The position numbers and the translations under genes were made by a program. From Sambucus nigra (taxonomy: Eukaryota > Streptophyta > Magnoliopsida > Dipsacales > Adoxaceae), in assembly GCA_949130495.1 (NCBI GenBank), contig OX422211.1, positions 532,490,017-532,554,016 of the forward strand: a DNA stretch of 64,000 bases, read 5' to 3'. Below, piece by piece: positions 23,701 through 35,658 of the stretch (positions are counted from its first letter, which is position 1; each line of letters starts with the position of its first letter). The notes below the pieces were generated by a model that searched no databases, was not told the origin of the DNA, and saw nothing but the letters and a program-made list of their open reading frames with translations.

Positions 23701-23988
23701 GTATTAGATTCTTACCTGTTGGTTTATCTGGGAACCTTAGTTATTTATATCAATTTTAGATTTTATATAGTTTTTCATTTATATGGTTATTGTGTATGGA
23801 TTCGATGCGCTTGGTTAATCTTGTTCTATATTAATGAAAGATGAAATTTTACACTGCTTGTTAAAGTAATTAGGTGGTTAGTAATTAATTATATTTCGAC
23901 AGCGATGCTAAGAATGAGTCATATGAGACCAATGTTTTATTTTGGTAGAGGGTTGGTCACCCATTATATTAATCAATGGGGTGTTACA
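20776..23988 (+). repeat. Element A 3' LTR
   Basis: The 3.2-kb uninterrupted LTR begins TATAACACCCCG (TG changed to TA) and ends GGGGTGTTACA, followed by ACTTA. It holds an uninterrupted run of 20 G (22497-22516) where the 5' LTR reads GGCGGGCTGGCTGGG. No frame of interest is present. The LTR is longer than the remaining internal region. Confidence 0.88.
22497..22516 (+). repeat. G20 homopolymer
   Basis: Twenty consecutive G after CGACCGA in the element A 3' LTR; a possible G-quadruplex and a place where assembly length is unreliable. Confidence 0.8.
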
Positions 23989-23993
23989 ACTTA

Positions 23994-24256
23994 AAGTGGG
24001 ATCAAATGTTTAGTAATATAAAACATTGATTTTGAGACTTAAAAAGAAATAGAAGAGACACTAACAAAAAGAATAATATCCACTCAAAAGTTTCACACAA
24101 GCCTTAACTTTTGAAGCCATATTCATTTTATTTTCGATTTTATACAATTTATCTATTTCTAGTTTAAACTTGTATTGTTGTTATATATTATTTTATTTAA
24201 TCAAGCTAAAGTATGTTCCAATTTTGTACTCTACTGAACAAATTCTTTTTTATTTC

Positions 24257-24296
<40 letters not shown>

Positions 24297-24846
24297 ATAT
24301 GCATTCTAGAATATCATAGTCTACATTTTTTTTTTTAAATCGTGTATCACAAATTTCGAACCATGTTGTATTTTATATCACGTGGGGAATCCCTAAGTCC
24401 CTTTTAAGATACACTTTTTAGTAACATTTATTGCATATAAATATAGGTCATTAAATACACTAGGAGAGTGGATCAAAAGAACTTTAAGATTGGTGAAATT
24501 AATTTACTAATGAGCTGGATCGAGTATTGATCTAATTAAATCACTTTCTGAAATTGGTTCAGCTCCACGTAATGGGAGTTGGTGTCTTGGTGAGGGGCTA
24601 AAGGAATCAATTATGTTATCAATTCAATTTATGAAGAAAAAAATGTGTTAGTTGACCAAGACGGAAACTATGAATTTATTTGCATATGTTAAACCGTATC
24701 ATCACATTAGCTGATACACTCTATTTTCTTTGACAAATGGAGATAGCCCGAGCAAGGGTCTGAAGATAGCCCGAGCATGGAAGAAAATTAGTTTATAATT
24801 ATTTGAATGGGATCTCTATGTATATGGTTTTAGAGTTAATAATTAT
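23994..24846. other. AT-rich spacer between elements A and C
   Basis: No frame, LTR or inverted repeat is recognised. An (AT)n run lies at 24260-24291. TATA-like and poly-A/T words are frequent, as expected from composition. Confidence 0.5.
24260..24291. repeat. (AT)n microsatellite
   Basis: About 16 AT units in AT-rich spacer. Confidence 0.93.
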
Positions 24847-25745
24847 TGTATTTGAAATTAGAGAATGGAAGAAAATTACCAAATGCGTAAAACCAATGGC
24901 AGAAAAAATGACGTGGCTGAGTCACGAACTAGGTTATTCTCTGTAAGGTATTTTGCGACTCTGTCCAAAATTTTGTTGCAGTCCAATTAATGTCCCACCA
25001 CCCTCAGGTTAAAACAACCGAAAATTAAAATCAATTTATTTCTTAAAAAACTATGCACGTAGTAATCTAGTATACTTTCACCCATTGACTATTTGTTACT
25101 CTATATCACAATATCAGTTTGGGAATGAACTGATTAGGTAACGAAAAAGAAAAAATGCTTAGAGAGAGAGAGAGTATTTGTGTTTTTCTCCTCAACTTTG
25201 TTGAGGAAAAAAATGATTTGGTTGAGAGAAAGGGACTATGTGTTGCGTGTATTTTTTTGTTTTGTGTGCTACCAAAAACAATTACTGAAGGGCCAAATAA
25301 AAGGGAAAATAGCTACGAACATCCAGTGAAGGAGATCTAGGAAAAGTGGGATAAAAAGTCACCCACTTTCATCAGTTAAAAACACTTTCGAAGAAATATT
25401 AAAAAAAAAAATTTGGCCCAAAAAATTAAATACACACACATCCTAAGCCCCAGAACTCGGACCCGAGCATGAGCACGGGCCGGGTCAATCGGACAGATGC
25501 TGCGGCACACGCACACGTATGGATTTTTTTTCAATAAGTTTTTCTACCCAAGACGCACAAAATTCTAATGCCCAAAGGGTGTGCCCTTAAGTCCCTAAAA
25601 GAGTTTATATAAACTCCACCATTTTTAGCATATCAATTGATGTAGGATAAGGCTTAAAACTGGTCAAAAACTTCTTATTAATTCTTTCTCCCTTATAATT
25701 TAAAGACCATTTTTTTATTTAAAACTTAACACTGTTGTTCCAACA
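24847..25745 (-). repeat. Element C 3' LTR
   Basis: It shares TTTGAAATTAGAGAATGG, CCAATTAATG, AGAGAGAGAGAG, TGTGCTACCAAAAACAATT and GATAAGGCTTAAAA in order with 30184-31124. Its inner edge TCCAACA adjoins the polypurine tract. Confidence 0.83.
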
Positions 25746-25760
25746 ATCTCCCACTTATAA
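25746..25760 (-). other. Polypurine tract of element C
   Basis: On the minus strand TTATAAGTGGGAGAT directly precedes TGTTGGAAC of the LTR, the usual arrangement in plant copia elements. Confidence 0.7.
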
Positions 25761-26274
25761 ATTTTGAATATATATTGAGAAATTATTCATAAAATTGTGC
25801 ATTAAAAAAGTTGTCTTTCGAGTTGAACCTTTACATAGTAAAAATGATTCATATTATACTAGACTAACCGTAGCTTTGAACTATATCTCTAACAACATTC
25901 CACACACCACCCTACTCTCCTGTAGTCCTCAAAGCAGCACGTTACGGCCATGTGAGTCTACCCCAGTATAGTGAACGCTCTAGGAAATTTCCCCACAATT
26001 ATCATACGAAGCGACCTCACTTCTAAATTCACATTTGTACCTCTATCCAAGATACTCCTGTAGCTAGGTACCCCACTCAAAATAGAGCAATAGAACTTCA
26101 TTAAGAGTTATAAATAACTCGACCTTATCTCGCCTCAGGATATCATGCTCCATATGGATGGACTCGGAGTAAAATTTCATATTTAATAATTAGCATGATT
26201 CAACCCATATCACTTATGACGTGTTATTAACCTTTGAACCTATTTTTGGGGATCTCCAATCTATAGGTTGGGTT
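25761..26274 (-). other. Element C 3' non-coding segment
   Basis: Between the RNase H end and the polypurine tract there is no copia domain and no long frame. It is probably the 3' untranslated part of the element RNA. Confidence 0.4.
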
Positions 26275-27832
26275 ACCATCACAAGTGAATCAAACATCTA
26301 AGGGATTTAGTTCCATACCTTTCGAGGTGTTCCACACATTTTCTCTTGCTAGTCCTTTCATTAAAGGATCAGTTAAATTTTCCTCAGGACGTATGTGATC
26401 CACTCTCACAGCACCCGTAGAGATAAACACTCTAACAATACTATGTTTGTGACGTATATGTCGCTACTTACCATTATAGTAACGGTTATCAACTTTTTTA
26501 ATAGCCATGGTACTATTGCAGTGGATAAGAGTGGGTAGTATCGGTCTCTCCCATAATGGGATATCTGACAGAAGGTTTCTTGACCTTCCCGCCTCCTCAG
26601 TAGCTATAGCTGGAGCTATCATTTCTAACTCCATACTTAACTAAGACAAATAGACTATATGTTAGATTTCCATGAAACTGCACCAACACTAAATATGTAT
26701 CCACTAGTTGCTTTTGAATCGCCAGATAGGGTGATCCAATTAGCATCGTTAAATCCTTCAAGGATAGCGTGATGCTTTTAATAGTGTAATTCGAAGTTTG
26801 CCATTTTTTAAGATACCGCTTAAACTTCTCAATATCACGACAAGGTTTCATTATAGGTATACAGGTAAATCTGAATAATACACCCACAGTATAAGATATG
26901 TCATGTCTAGTTCAATTTGTAGTTTAACATAGGCTACCAATTGTGCGCCCATACTCAGTTTAGTTACACTGTTATGAGTGTTCTTGAACAACTTTACACT
27001 AGGATCAAATGGATTTCTAATTAGTTTGTAGTTAAAGTAATTATATCTCTTTAGAATTTTCTCAACATAATGAGATTAGTCTAAATAACTTCCCTTTTCA
27101 AACTTAGTAATTTTAATTCTCAATATTACACTAGCTTCGCGCAAATCCTGCATATAAAATTTGGCAAATAATGAAGATATAACATTATCTACGACATGAA
27201 TATTAGATCCAAATATAAGCAAGTCATCCACATAGAGACATATAATAGTGCAAATAGTTATTTTCATATTTATAATAAATGCATTTGTCACTTTCATTGA
27301 TTCTAAACCCATTTGAGATGACTAAGCTATCAAATAAATCATGCCATTATTTAGGTATCTGTTTTAATCCATAAAGATATTTATCTAATTTACACATTCT
27401 ATTTTCTTGACCATGCACAATAAAACCTTCAAGTTGTTCCATATAAATCTCTTTTTTTCAATTCACCATTTAAAAAGGAGGTTTTAATATCCATTTGGTG
27501 TACTATTAAATCAATTAAAGCAGCTAATGCAAACAGTACATGTATATATATAATTCGAGTCACAGATGAAAATGTATAAAAAAAAAGCCCATGTTTTCAC
27601 GTTGTCTCAAACCTTTATCAAGTAGGCGTGCCTTTTACTTTTAAACAGAACCATCAAGTTTTAATTTCTTTTTAAGAATCTATTTGCAACGAATAGTTTT
27701 ACACCTTGGTGGAAGATCCACTAAATGCCAAGTTTTATTAATTTTTAATGGTTTCATTTCATCATTAATAGCTTCTTGCCATAAATCGGCATCTAAATAA
27801 GACAAGGCTTTTTAAAGGGCATTACGATCCTT
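26275..27832 (-). pseudogene. Element C reverse transcriptase and RNase H remnants
   Basis: Read on the minus strand: an RT start (LWQEAINDEMK, TWHLVDLPP near 27700-27800), KWILKPPF and QLEGFIVHGQE near 27380-27490, LDKYLYGLKQ, then the catalytic box CLYVDDLLIFGS near 27210-27240 with both Asp kept. RNase H follows from about 26640 to 26280 (IATEEAGRSRNLLSD, IPLWERPILPTLIHCNS, then VRVDHIRPEENLTDPLMKG), ending with the GMELNPL-type C-terminus. Frameshifts and stops are dense, so no active enzyme can be made. Confidence 0.8.
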
Positions 27833-29222
27833 CTATAATGTGTAAGTGTAAAAGTTGGGACAAAAATCTTTTTCAACATGAGCACTTTTACTTTTTCTTG
27901 TGTCTAATATAAAATCATATGGTTTTAAACTTTTAGAAATAGAAACGGTAGTGGATGTCGAGCCCCTACTATTTTTTAATTTAAATGATATTTTTTCTTC
28001 ATAAAAATCAGCATCATTTGATTCGATAATGGCTTGATTTTTCAAATCATAAAATTTATGTGTTTTTCTATTAATCGCGTAGCCAATAAAAACACACTTA
28101 TATTCTCTACTAACCAATTTAGTCCTTTTAAGGTCGAAAATATATACATAGGCTATGCACTCCCATGTTCTAACATATGACATGTTTGGTTCATTATTTT
28201 TTAACTTTCATAAGGATAAATATTTGTTTTAGTCTTAGGTTTTATATTAAACACGCGACACACCGTTAAAATAATTTCTCCCCACCATTGTGAGGTAGCT
28301 CCTGAACTTAATAAGATACAAAGTACCAATTCAGTTAAGGTCCTGTTTAATCTTTCGGCTTTACCATTCATCTTGGGAGAATATGAGAGTTCTTTGTGTA
28401 TAGTACTATGGGTTTAATAAAATTCAATAAAAGGTTCGAAATCATATTTGGTGTCTTTATCACTACGTAACATCTAAATTTTCAGATTAAATTTATTTTC
28501 AATTTCATTCAAGAAAATTTTAATCATGTCAAATGCTTCACTTTTACTTTTCATTAAATACGCAAATGAATAATTTGCACAATCATCAATAAAAGTAATA
28601 GAGTAATGTTTGTCATTTCTATTCATGATTCCATCCAATTCATAAGTATCTGAATGAATTAAGTCAAGTGGTTCAAATTCTCTAATAACAAACTTATGTG
28701 AGGTCTTTGTTATTTAAGCTTGACTACACCATTCGTATTTTTTAAATCATTTAGTGATATTTCAGAAATTAATCCTTAAGTACTCATATTTTTAAGAAGT
28801 CGTTTATTAACATGACAAAGTTTAACATGCCATAAATAAAACGAACACGCAATATAAGCAAAAGGGATTTTTTTTTATTAATAGCATCAATATTCAATTT
28901 AAACATGCCTTCTTTGGCATAACCTTTGCCTACAAAAATACCATTTTTGCTTAAGGTAAATAATTTTTTCCCTAAAGTTTGACTGAAACCATCTTTGTTG
29001 AGGTGATAGCCAGAAACCGAGTTCTTCATTATTTCGAGAGTGTGCAATAATTCCTTAAGGACCACAATTTTTCCAAAAGTGAACTTTAATTCAACATCTC
29101 TAGTACTAATAACCTTGATGGAGTGGGAACCGCCCAATAAAACCCTTTAATCTTTAGCTTTAGAATAAGTCTTAACTAAAGTTCGATCATAGTAGATATA
29201 GCGGGAAGCGCCACTATCTAGC
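27833..29222 (-). pseudogene. Element C protease and integrase remnants
   Basis: The protease active site LDSGAS lies at 29221-29204, at the edge of the gag segment. Then comes the pre-integrase region (ELKFTFGKIVVLKELLH, LSKNGIFVGKGY) and the integrase core in broken frames: HSDTYELDG, MLRSDKDTKYDFEPF and MNGKAERLNRTLTEL, giving all three acidic catalytic residues. The end part SYVRTWECIAYVYIF, LVSREYKCVFIGYA and HKFYDLKNQAIIESNDADF is typical of copia integrase C-termini. Several stops lie between these blocks. Confidence 0.82.
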
Positions 29223-30158
29223 CACCACCCTTCAATAACCTCACCATGTTGATTTCAGAAATTATGGCACATAAATACTCTTCATTTAGGTTCGCTTGGG
29301 GAGCAGGACGGGGTATATTCCGATATTTACAGGCTATATATCCACGCTTGTTACACCTAAAGTAGAAAAACTTCTCAGTGTTACTAGTATCTCCATTTCC
29401 AGTAGGGTCGTTCTTATTCTTATTCTGATTTTGATATGGTTTAAAGTTTTGGTTGTGGTTCCTTCTATGAAATTTCATACTTTTTTCCATTTAGTTTCAA
29501 AACAAACATAGTGTTGTTCTTGTTATAATTCTTGTTGTTACACACAACAATAATTTCATCCTTATAATCTTATTTTCGGGCTTCCTCCTCAATTCTCAAA
29601 AGAGTGATTAAACTTTCAAGTGAAAATTCGTTCAATTTATGCCTTAAAGAATTTTTAAAATATTTCTAACCGGGAGGTAACTTGCCAATAATAATAACAA
29701 CCTAAAATTGCTCATTTAAATCCATACCCTCATAAATAATTTCGTGAGAAATTCTTTACAAATCGTGAGTTTGAGTAATAACAAATTTGTCATCCGTTGT
29801 TTGAAATTTCAAAAAATGACTTATTGCATATTTTTAGTAGGCACCTTCTCAGTATTATATTTTTTTTATAATGCCTCACAAGTAGGTTTGATATTTTTAT
29901 AATTGGCATAATAATCGTAAAGATATCACTTAGGCCATTGAAAATATAATTTTTACAAAGAAAATTATTTTTGTCCCATATTTGTATGGCCTTGTTTCCA
30001 TCAGCAGTAGGGGTTAGATATAGTAGGTTTGTCTAAATGAACATTGGATGCTAGTTTCTTAGTAGTTAGGTAAAATAGCATTTTTATCTCCATCATTTAA
30101 AATGCAGACCCTCAAATTTTAAAGGCTTGTTACTTGCAGAGGCATTTTTGTTATCCAT
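29223..30158 (-). pseudogene. gag: Element C gag remnant
   Basis: The likely start is ATG at 30158 (MDNKNAS), about 26 bases after the LTR. The frame is broken repeatedly. The zinc knuckle near 29370 reads FYFRCNKRGYIAC: the first cysteine and the histidine of CX2CX4HX4C are changed. A basic, Asn/Gln-rich segment (RNHNQNFKPYQNQN) precedes it, as is common in copia gag. Confidence 0.7.
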
Positions 30159-30183
30159 GGAAGATAGAACACTTTAAAATTGT

Positions 30184-31124
30184 TGTGTCTGAAATTAGAG
30201 AATGGAACGAAATTATCGAATGCATAAAATCAATAGAATAAACAATAACATGGCAGATTCATGAGTTAGGTCACTCTCGTTAAGGTGTTTCACGACTATG
30301 GCCAAAATTTTATTATAATACAATTAATGCACCGCTACCCCTAAGTTAAGACGAGCCAGAATTAAAATCAATTTATGACTTAGAAAATTATACATGTAGT
30401 AATATGGTACCATTATACTTCACCCATTCACTATTAGTTGCTCAATATCACAACATCAGTTTGGAGGACGGACTGATCAGGTAAGGAAATGGGAAAAAAT
30501 GCTCAGAAAGAGAGAGAAAGTATTTGTGTTTTCTTCTGCTTTGTTTTGTAGAGGAAAAATTGCTTAGGCTGAGAGAAGGGGACTCTATTTTATGTGTGTG
30601 TTTCTATTATGTGTGCTACCAAAAACAATTGCTAAAGTTCCAAATAAAATGGGAATATCTCAAAACATTTAGTAAAGGAGAGCCAAGGAAAGTGGGATGA
30701 AAGGTCTCATAATTTCAGTAGTCAAAAACACTTTCGGTCAAATAAGAAATTCAAAAAAAAATGTTTTTTTCAAATTTTTTATTTAAAAAAGAATTATGTT
30801 TGGCCCAAATAATTTAATACACATAGGGCAAACCCCAAGACACGGACACGAACACGGGTACAGTCCGAGTCGATCGGACAAATGGTGGCGTGTGTGGGCT
30901 TTGGCCTAATTAGTTTTTATACTCAACACACACAAAATTCTAATGCCCAAATGGCTTGATGTTAAGTCTATATAACGGTGTATATCAACTACACTATTTT
31001 TAACACATCAACCGATATGGGATAAGGCTTAAAATTGGGAAAAAACTTCTTCCTACTATCTCTCTTACGATTTAAAGACTATTATTTTTTAGGGGCTTTC
31101 ACACTTTACACTACTACCCCAGCA
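30184..31124 (-). repeat. Element C 5' LTR
   Basis: It is the counterpart of 24847-25745 with many substitutions and indels. On the minus strand it starts TGCTGGGGTAGTAG at 31124, and gag begins shortly after its other edge. Confidence 0.8.
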
Positions 31125-31716
31125 TTAATACTACCACTTAATGATGTATACATAATTTGTCCATTAATCCCTTAACACATTAAGAAAAAAAATTTAACAC
31201 TTCTAGACTTTGAATGGATTCAACTTAAGACTAGAATTTAAAGTTAAAGTAAACAACAACATCGTTTTACATCCAGACTTATTTAAAGTGGGAAAAGTCT
31301 CCCACAATTGTGCATTCATATTTTTTGTTATCCAAAACAATTTTAATTAATTGAATTACAGAATATATATGTGTGTGTGTGTGTGAAATTAATACATATT
31401 TATAATAATCTAAAATAAACATGAAAACTTATAGTGATAATAATTGAGATTTAAATGATTAAGATAATTGTTACACTTTGTTCTTAAGACGAGATTTTTC
31501 AAGCAACAGTGCTTGACGAACTCTGTGAAAATCATCTTCCAAGATACAAGAATCAATACTTGCAATAGTAGCACTCTAAATCGTAAGTAACAACGAACAA
31601 ACAATGGAAGGACTCTAATTATTATTAACATGAAAATGTTTTGACCAATACAAAATATAAGAGTAAAAAACTCTAACTGTAAAAATGAAATGCACACCAT
31701 TAATTTATACTAAAGT
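31125..31716. other. AT-rich spacer between elements C and D
   Basis: A short (TG)n run lies near 31369-31384. A 96-codon minus frame at 31410-31700 is hydrophobic and of low complexity, with no recognised domain. No other structure is seen. Confidence 0.45.
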
Positions 31717-31721
31717 AAATG

Positions 31722-34023
31722 TATGACAACCCGAACATAATAATGATAAATCATGTTTAAATCATGATTAGCTTATGTGATATGAATAATATGTTATTAG
31801 TATATATATAATGCTAAGTAATTATTTTTCGTTTAATCCCACCTTCATAAAGCTTGAAATATTGAATTAGTTACAAATGTGAAATTTTAAAGTTTTCAGT
31901 AGGAATGTTCCTGTTGGAGGCTAGTTTTGACCTTTATGACTTAACAATGAACTTGAGGTGTAAACTAGATATTTGTATATATATGAGTAAGGTTTATAAC
32001 AAAACAAATGGTTCATCGAACGGATATCCAAGTGGGAAGATATTGTCTTTTTACGAACAGGTGGTAAAGTAGTCATTTAGCCTTAAATAATATTTTGTTT
32101 TATGTAATGCTACATGTTATATTTTGATTGGACCAAGAGGGGGTGGCCTTATGCCGACTTAAAACCCTTGAATCAAGCTCTTCCTTCAGCATATTTCAGC
32201 CATGGAAGAGTTTTAACCTAAGGAAAGAGAATTTTGAAGTTTAGGAAGAAAGTGTGAGGAGAAATTGAAGAAAAATTCATAGAATAATTACGTAAAAGCC
32301 CCTAAGGTATTTTCATCCATAAATCTTATTTATTTTTTTGTATTACTTATTTAAATGATTGAAATAATCATTTGTTTACTGAATTTACATGTCTTGATGT
32401 GTACTTATGGGTAGATGCAAGTTTAAGCAAACTTGAATGTGTAAACCCATGAAATTGTTTTGTTTAGGAACCTTATTTATTCAAACTTCCATATATTCTT
32501 GCATACTTACTGGAATTGATTGATTCCAATTGGATATTAACCTGGAGTCATATATATATGACATATCCAAACATCATGAGAAAATACCAAGAAATGAGTC
32601 TTTGGTGATAGTTTGAAGTGCGGGTATGAAATCTGCCCTAAGGGTGAAAGTATGCCCGCCATGTGTTCGATGTTTTTCTTGACATAGCAAATGAACTCTG
32701 AAAATTATGAAATTTTAATATTGTATTTTTAAATTTGTTTACTGATGTTGGGTTTAATATCATATAAATTTATGATGTAGAAAAATTATGGAAATTCCTT
32801 GAAGTTGAATGAACGATAAAAGAGCCTATAGGGTAATTTTGCTATGTGGTAAAGAAGTGGGCATATCTTGCTCTAGGGGACTTGAAATGATGTACCGTCT
32901 TTTATATTGGAATAATAATAAGACAAGGATTGAATTACCAAGAATAAATGAATTTATATTTTGTCTATGATTTGGATATGTTAAATATATTAACATGGAT
33001 TTGGGTGGAACTTCACTTGTGATCAATGATTTGAATGGAATCATGTGATGCTTATGGATTGAATTGTGTTTAAATAATTCTTTGGATTATTGATATTCTT
33101 ATGATGATACTAATATTGTAAGAATGATAGGAATGGAAGAAGAGATGATTGAACAAGTACTGGATGAAGGCAAGGGCAAAGCCAGTTAAACTGCCAAGGT
33201 GAGTGTACTTATGATTTGTTTCATATATAAATATGAATATAGCTCTAAGAGCGGATTTATTTGCATACTTCGGTATTCAGGATTTGTTTGGATATTAAAA
33301 TATCCAGGATTTTTTTAGGTCTCATGATCCAGGATTGGTTTGAATACTTCGGTATTCAGGATTTGTTTGGGTCTTATGATCCAGGATTGGAATTGGACAA
33401 AGATCCAATGATTTGTTGGAACTAATGTTCCAGGATTTGTTATTGCTAATGGGAAGAATTGTTTGGATCTTATGATCCATGATTTGTTATTGCCAATGGG
33501 CAGAATTATTTGGATCTTATGATCCAGGATTTGTTATTGCCAATGGGCAGGATTGTTTGCATTTTATATCTACATATTCGATATATAATTATTATTCTAT
33601 TGCAGGGAAGGAGTACCTCACTAAGCTTAATGCTTACGGTTTATATTTTAACAATTTCAGGTTCATACGCTGCCAGCTAGGATACCATATGACCGGTAGC
33701 TTTGAGAGTTGCACCGTTGGAGAGAGTTGGGGTTTAAAAATGGGATTTTATCGTTGTCACACTGAAGATTTTAATATACCCACACATTGTATATATTGAT
33801 TTAGTATGGATTGAGTTAATCATAGTTAATCATAGTATTGTATGTTCGCTTAATTATGACTCTGATATTGAATTTTATGATATAAGAATAATATTATGTT
33901 CATTATGCACATTATGAAGGAAAATATTGATGAATGAATCATATTTCCAATGGGCTCAAGATTATGATCTAATTTTTCCAATAACAAATGATTAGTATGG
34001 ATATTGGGTTTTTGGGTGTGACA
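31722..34023 (+). repeat. Element D 5' LTR
   Basis: It is collinear with 38342-40680. Near 33290-33560 it contains a run of degenerate short repeats (GGATTTGTT, TATGATCCAGGATTTG, GCCAATGGGCAG). It ends GGGTGTGACA, five bases before the primer-binding site. Confidence 0.92.
33285..33570 (+). repeat. Short-period repeats in element D 5' LTR
   Basis: Words of 20-50 bases built on (T)CAGGATTTGTTTGG, GGATCTTATGATCC and TTATTGCCAATGGGCAG recur at least eight times. The matching array in the 3' LTR (39890-40215) has a different copy order. Confidence 0.75.
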
Positions 34024-34028
34024 ATTAA

Positions 34029-34040
34029 TGGTATCAGAGC
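34029..34040 (+). other. Primer-binding site of element D
   Basis: TGGTATCAGAGC, complementary to the 3' end of plant initiator methionine tRNA, five bases after the LTR. Confidence 0.9.
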
Positions 34041-34191
34041 GTGGTTATTAATTCTGGACGCGTGTGACGGTTAGATGGAAGTATTGAGTTGATTTGATAT
34101 TTATGAATTGTTTATGTACTAACCAATAGTTTAGTAGTATAAATTGTTTATATTGGTTGATAGAACTTTGTTGTATTATAGATAATTCCAG

Positions 34192-35658
34192 ATGGAACCT
34201 GGGGATGGACAACATCGAGAAGAGGTAGCAGCTTCTCGTACGGACAATACTAAAGAAGAGCAGAGTGTTGATCGAAGGGCCAAAGAGAATGAACAACCTA
34301 CAGAGATTCAGATGATGGTGAAGGCAATGATGAGGATGGCAGAGAAACAACAAAGAAATATGGCGCAAATGGCAGAACAATATGATAGATATCTAGAATC
34401 AAAGATCGTGGCTAGGATTGAGAAAGAGGCAGGCAAGGAAATGAAAGATTCCATGCATGAGAAGTTTTTGAAGTTGAATCCTCCAGAATATTCTGGGTCT
34501 GTTGAACCTAGAGAAGCTGAGATGTGGGTCAGAGATCTAGAAACTATCTTTGCAGTTATGAAGGTTCCAGATAACCAGAAAGTGAATCTAGCTGTGTTTA
34601 AGCTCAAAGGAGAGGTGAAATATTGGTGGGAAGCCAGCAACCATTTGGTGCCCAGGATGGAAGGTACTGATGTTATTACTTAGGCTGAATTTATTAAAGC
34701 TTTGTATGTTAAGTATTTACCTAAGGTTTATAGGAGGGAGAAGTTGAGGGAGTTTATAAATTTAACCCAAGGGAACATGTCTGTGAGGGAGTATGATGCT
34801 AAATTTTCTGCTTTGTCTAGATTTGCTACTAAGTATGTGCAGGATGAAGAAGATAAATGTAGTAAGTTTCAAGATGGACTGATTTGGCCTATTCAAAATA
34901 GAGTGGCCATTTATGAGTTAGAAGATTATGCTTATGTGGTAAACAAAGCCACGATAGCAGAAAGGCAAATGAACCAAGGGGTGGCTAGTAGAGAGAGTTT
35001 TAAGAAGAGTAGATTCGACGCATCTCACTTTAAGGGAGGTGAGGGTGGAAGTGTTAAGATGGAACCTCATAAATTTCAGAGAGGTGGTGGAGATAGTGGT
35101 AGAGGTCTGGGGAGATTTGGCAGAGATACTAGGGGTGGAGAATCTTCTAGTCTGGTTAGGAGGTCAGGAAAGGGTGAGGCACCGACAAGAGTTGTTACAT
35201 GTTTCTTTTGTAAAGAGGAAGGGCATTATAAATCTGAGTGTCCTAAGCTTAAGGGATTGGAATGCTACCATTGTCATCAAGTGGGGCATATTAAGAAGAA
35301 TTGTCCGCAATTGGCTCAGACTCCAGCAGCACATAGTGAAGTATCAAGCAGAATGTTATCTCCAGGCAGTGCAGTGAAAAGTGTGGGTAGAGGACAAGCT
35401 AGTGGTTCCAGGCCAGGTGGACAAGTCTTTACGATCAAAGAAGCTCAGACTACTCCATATGTAGTGACAGGTACACTTTATGTTACTGATAGAAGTGCTT
35501 ATGTTTTGATTGATCCTGGTTCCACACATTCTTTTGTCTCCTATGCTTTTACTGTATACCTGAATAGACTGTGTACTCGTTTAGATGTGGGGTTGGGTAT
35601 TTATATGCCTATAGGGGATATGGTTGTAGCTGAATATGATTTTGTGATTGCGTTTTGA
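34192..35658 (+). pseudogene. gag: Element D gag and start of protease
   Basis: The ATG at 34192 (MEPGDGQHREE) is the first after the primer-binding site. An acidic N-terminus and a Met-rich helix are followed by the capsid domain (LKLNPPEYSGSVEP, FKLKGEVKYWWEA, LREFINLTQGNMSVREYDAKF). Two zinc knuckles lie at 35200-35304 (CFFCKEEGHYKSEC and CYHCHQVGHIKKNC), both complete. The protease starts near 35460 with the active site LIDPGSTHSFVS. A TAG at 34681 interrupts the capsid where related proteins usually have tryptophan. Apart from that stop the frame is open for 488 codons. Confidence 0.88.

Larger units (their letters stand above)
3579..23988 (+). mobile_element. Element A: Ty3/gypsy element with 3.2-kb LTRs, host of nested element B
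   Basis: The ends are TGTAACACCCC and GGGGTGTTACA, an 11-base perfect inverted pair. The element is flanked by the 5-base duplication ACTTA (3574-3578 and 23989-23993), so both outer ends are intact. The 5' LTR is split by element B at the duplicated target GATAT. The internal region (18857-20775) is only 1.9 kb and keeps a primer-binding site, remnants of gag and protease and the start of pol, and a purine-rich tract. No complete reverse transcriptase or integrase remains, so it cannot move on its own. Zinc-knuckle, protease and pre-RT remnants place it in Ty3/gypsy; the LTR ends resemble those of plant chromoviruses, which is inference. Confidence 0.85.
24847..31124 (-). mobile_element. Element C: Ty1/copia retrotransposon (decayed)
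   Basis: Two direct repeats (24847-25745 and 30184-31124) enclose, read on the minus strand, gag, protease, integrase, reverse transcriptase and RNase H. That order, with integrase before RT, defines Ty1/copia. The LTRs begin (minus) with TGTTGGAAC or TGCTGGGGTAG and end ATACA or ACACA. They differ at many places, and the coding part has many stops, so the insertion is old. No clear target duplication was found: the flanks are ATTAT on the left and TTAAT on the right. Confidence 0.88.

Noticed and set aside
24842..31129. Target duplication for element C (ATTAT against TTAAT)
   Set aside because: The two flanks do not match base for base; a true duplication may have decayed, so none is claimed.
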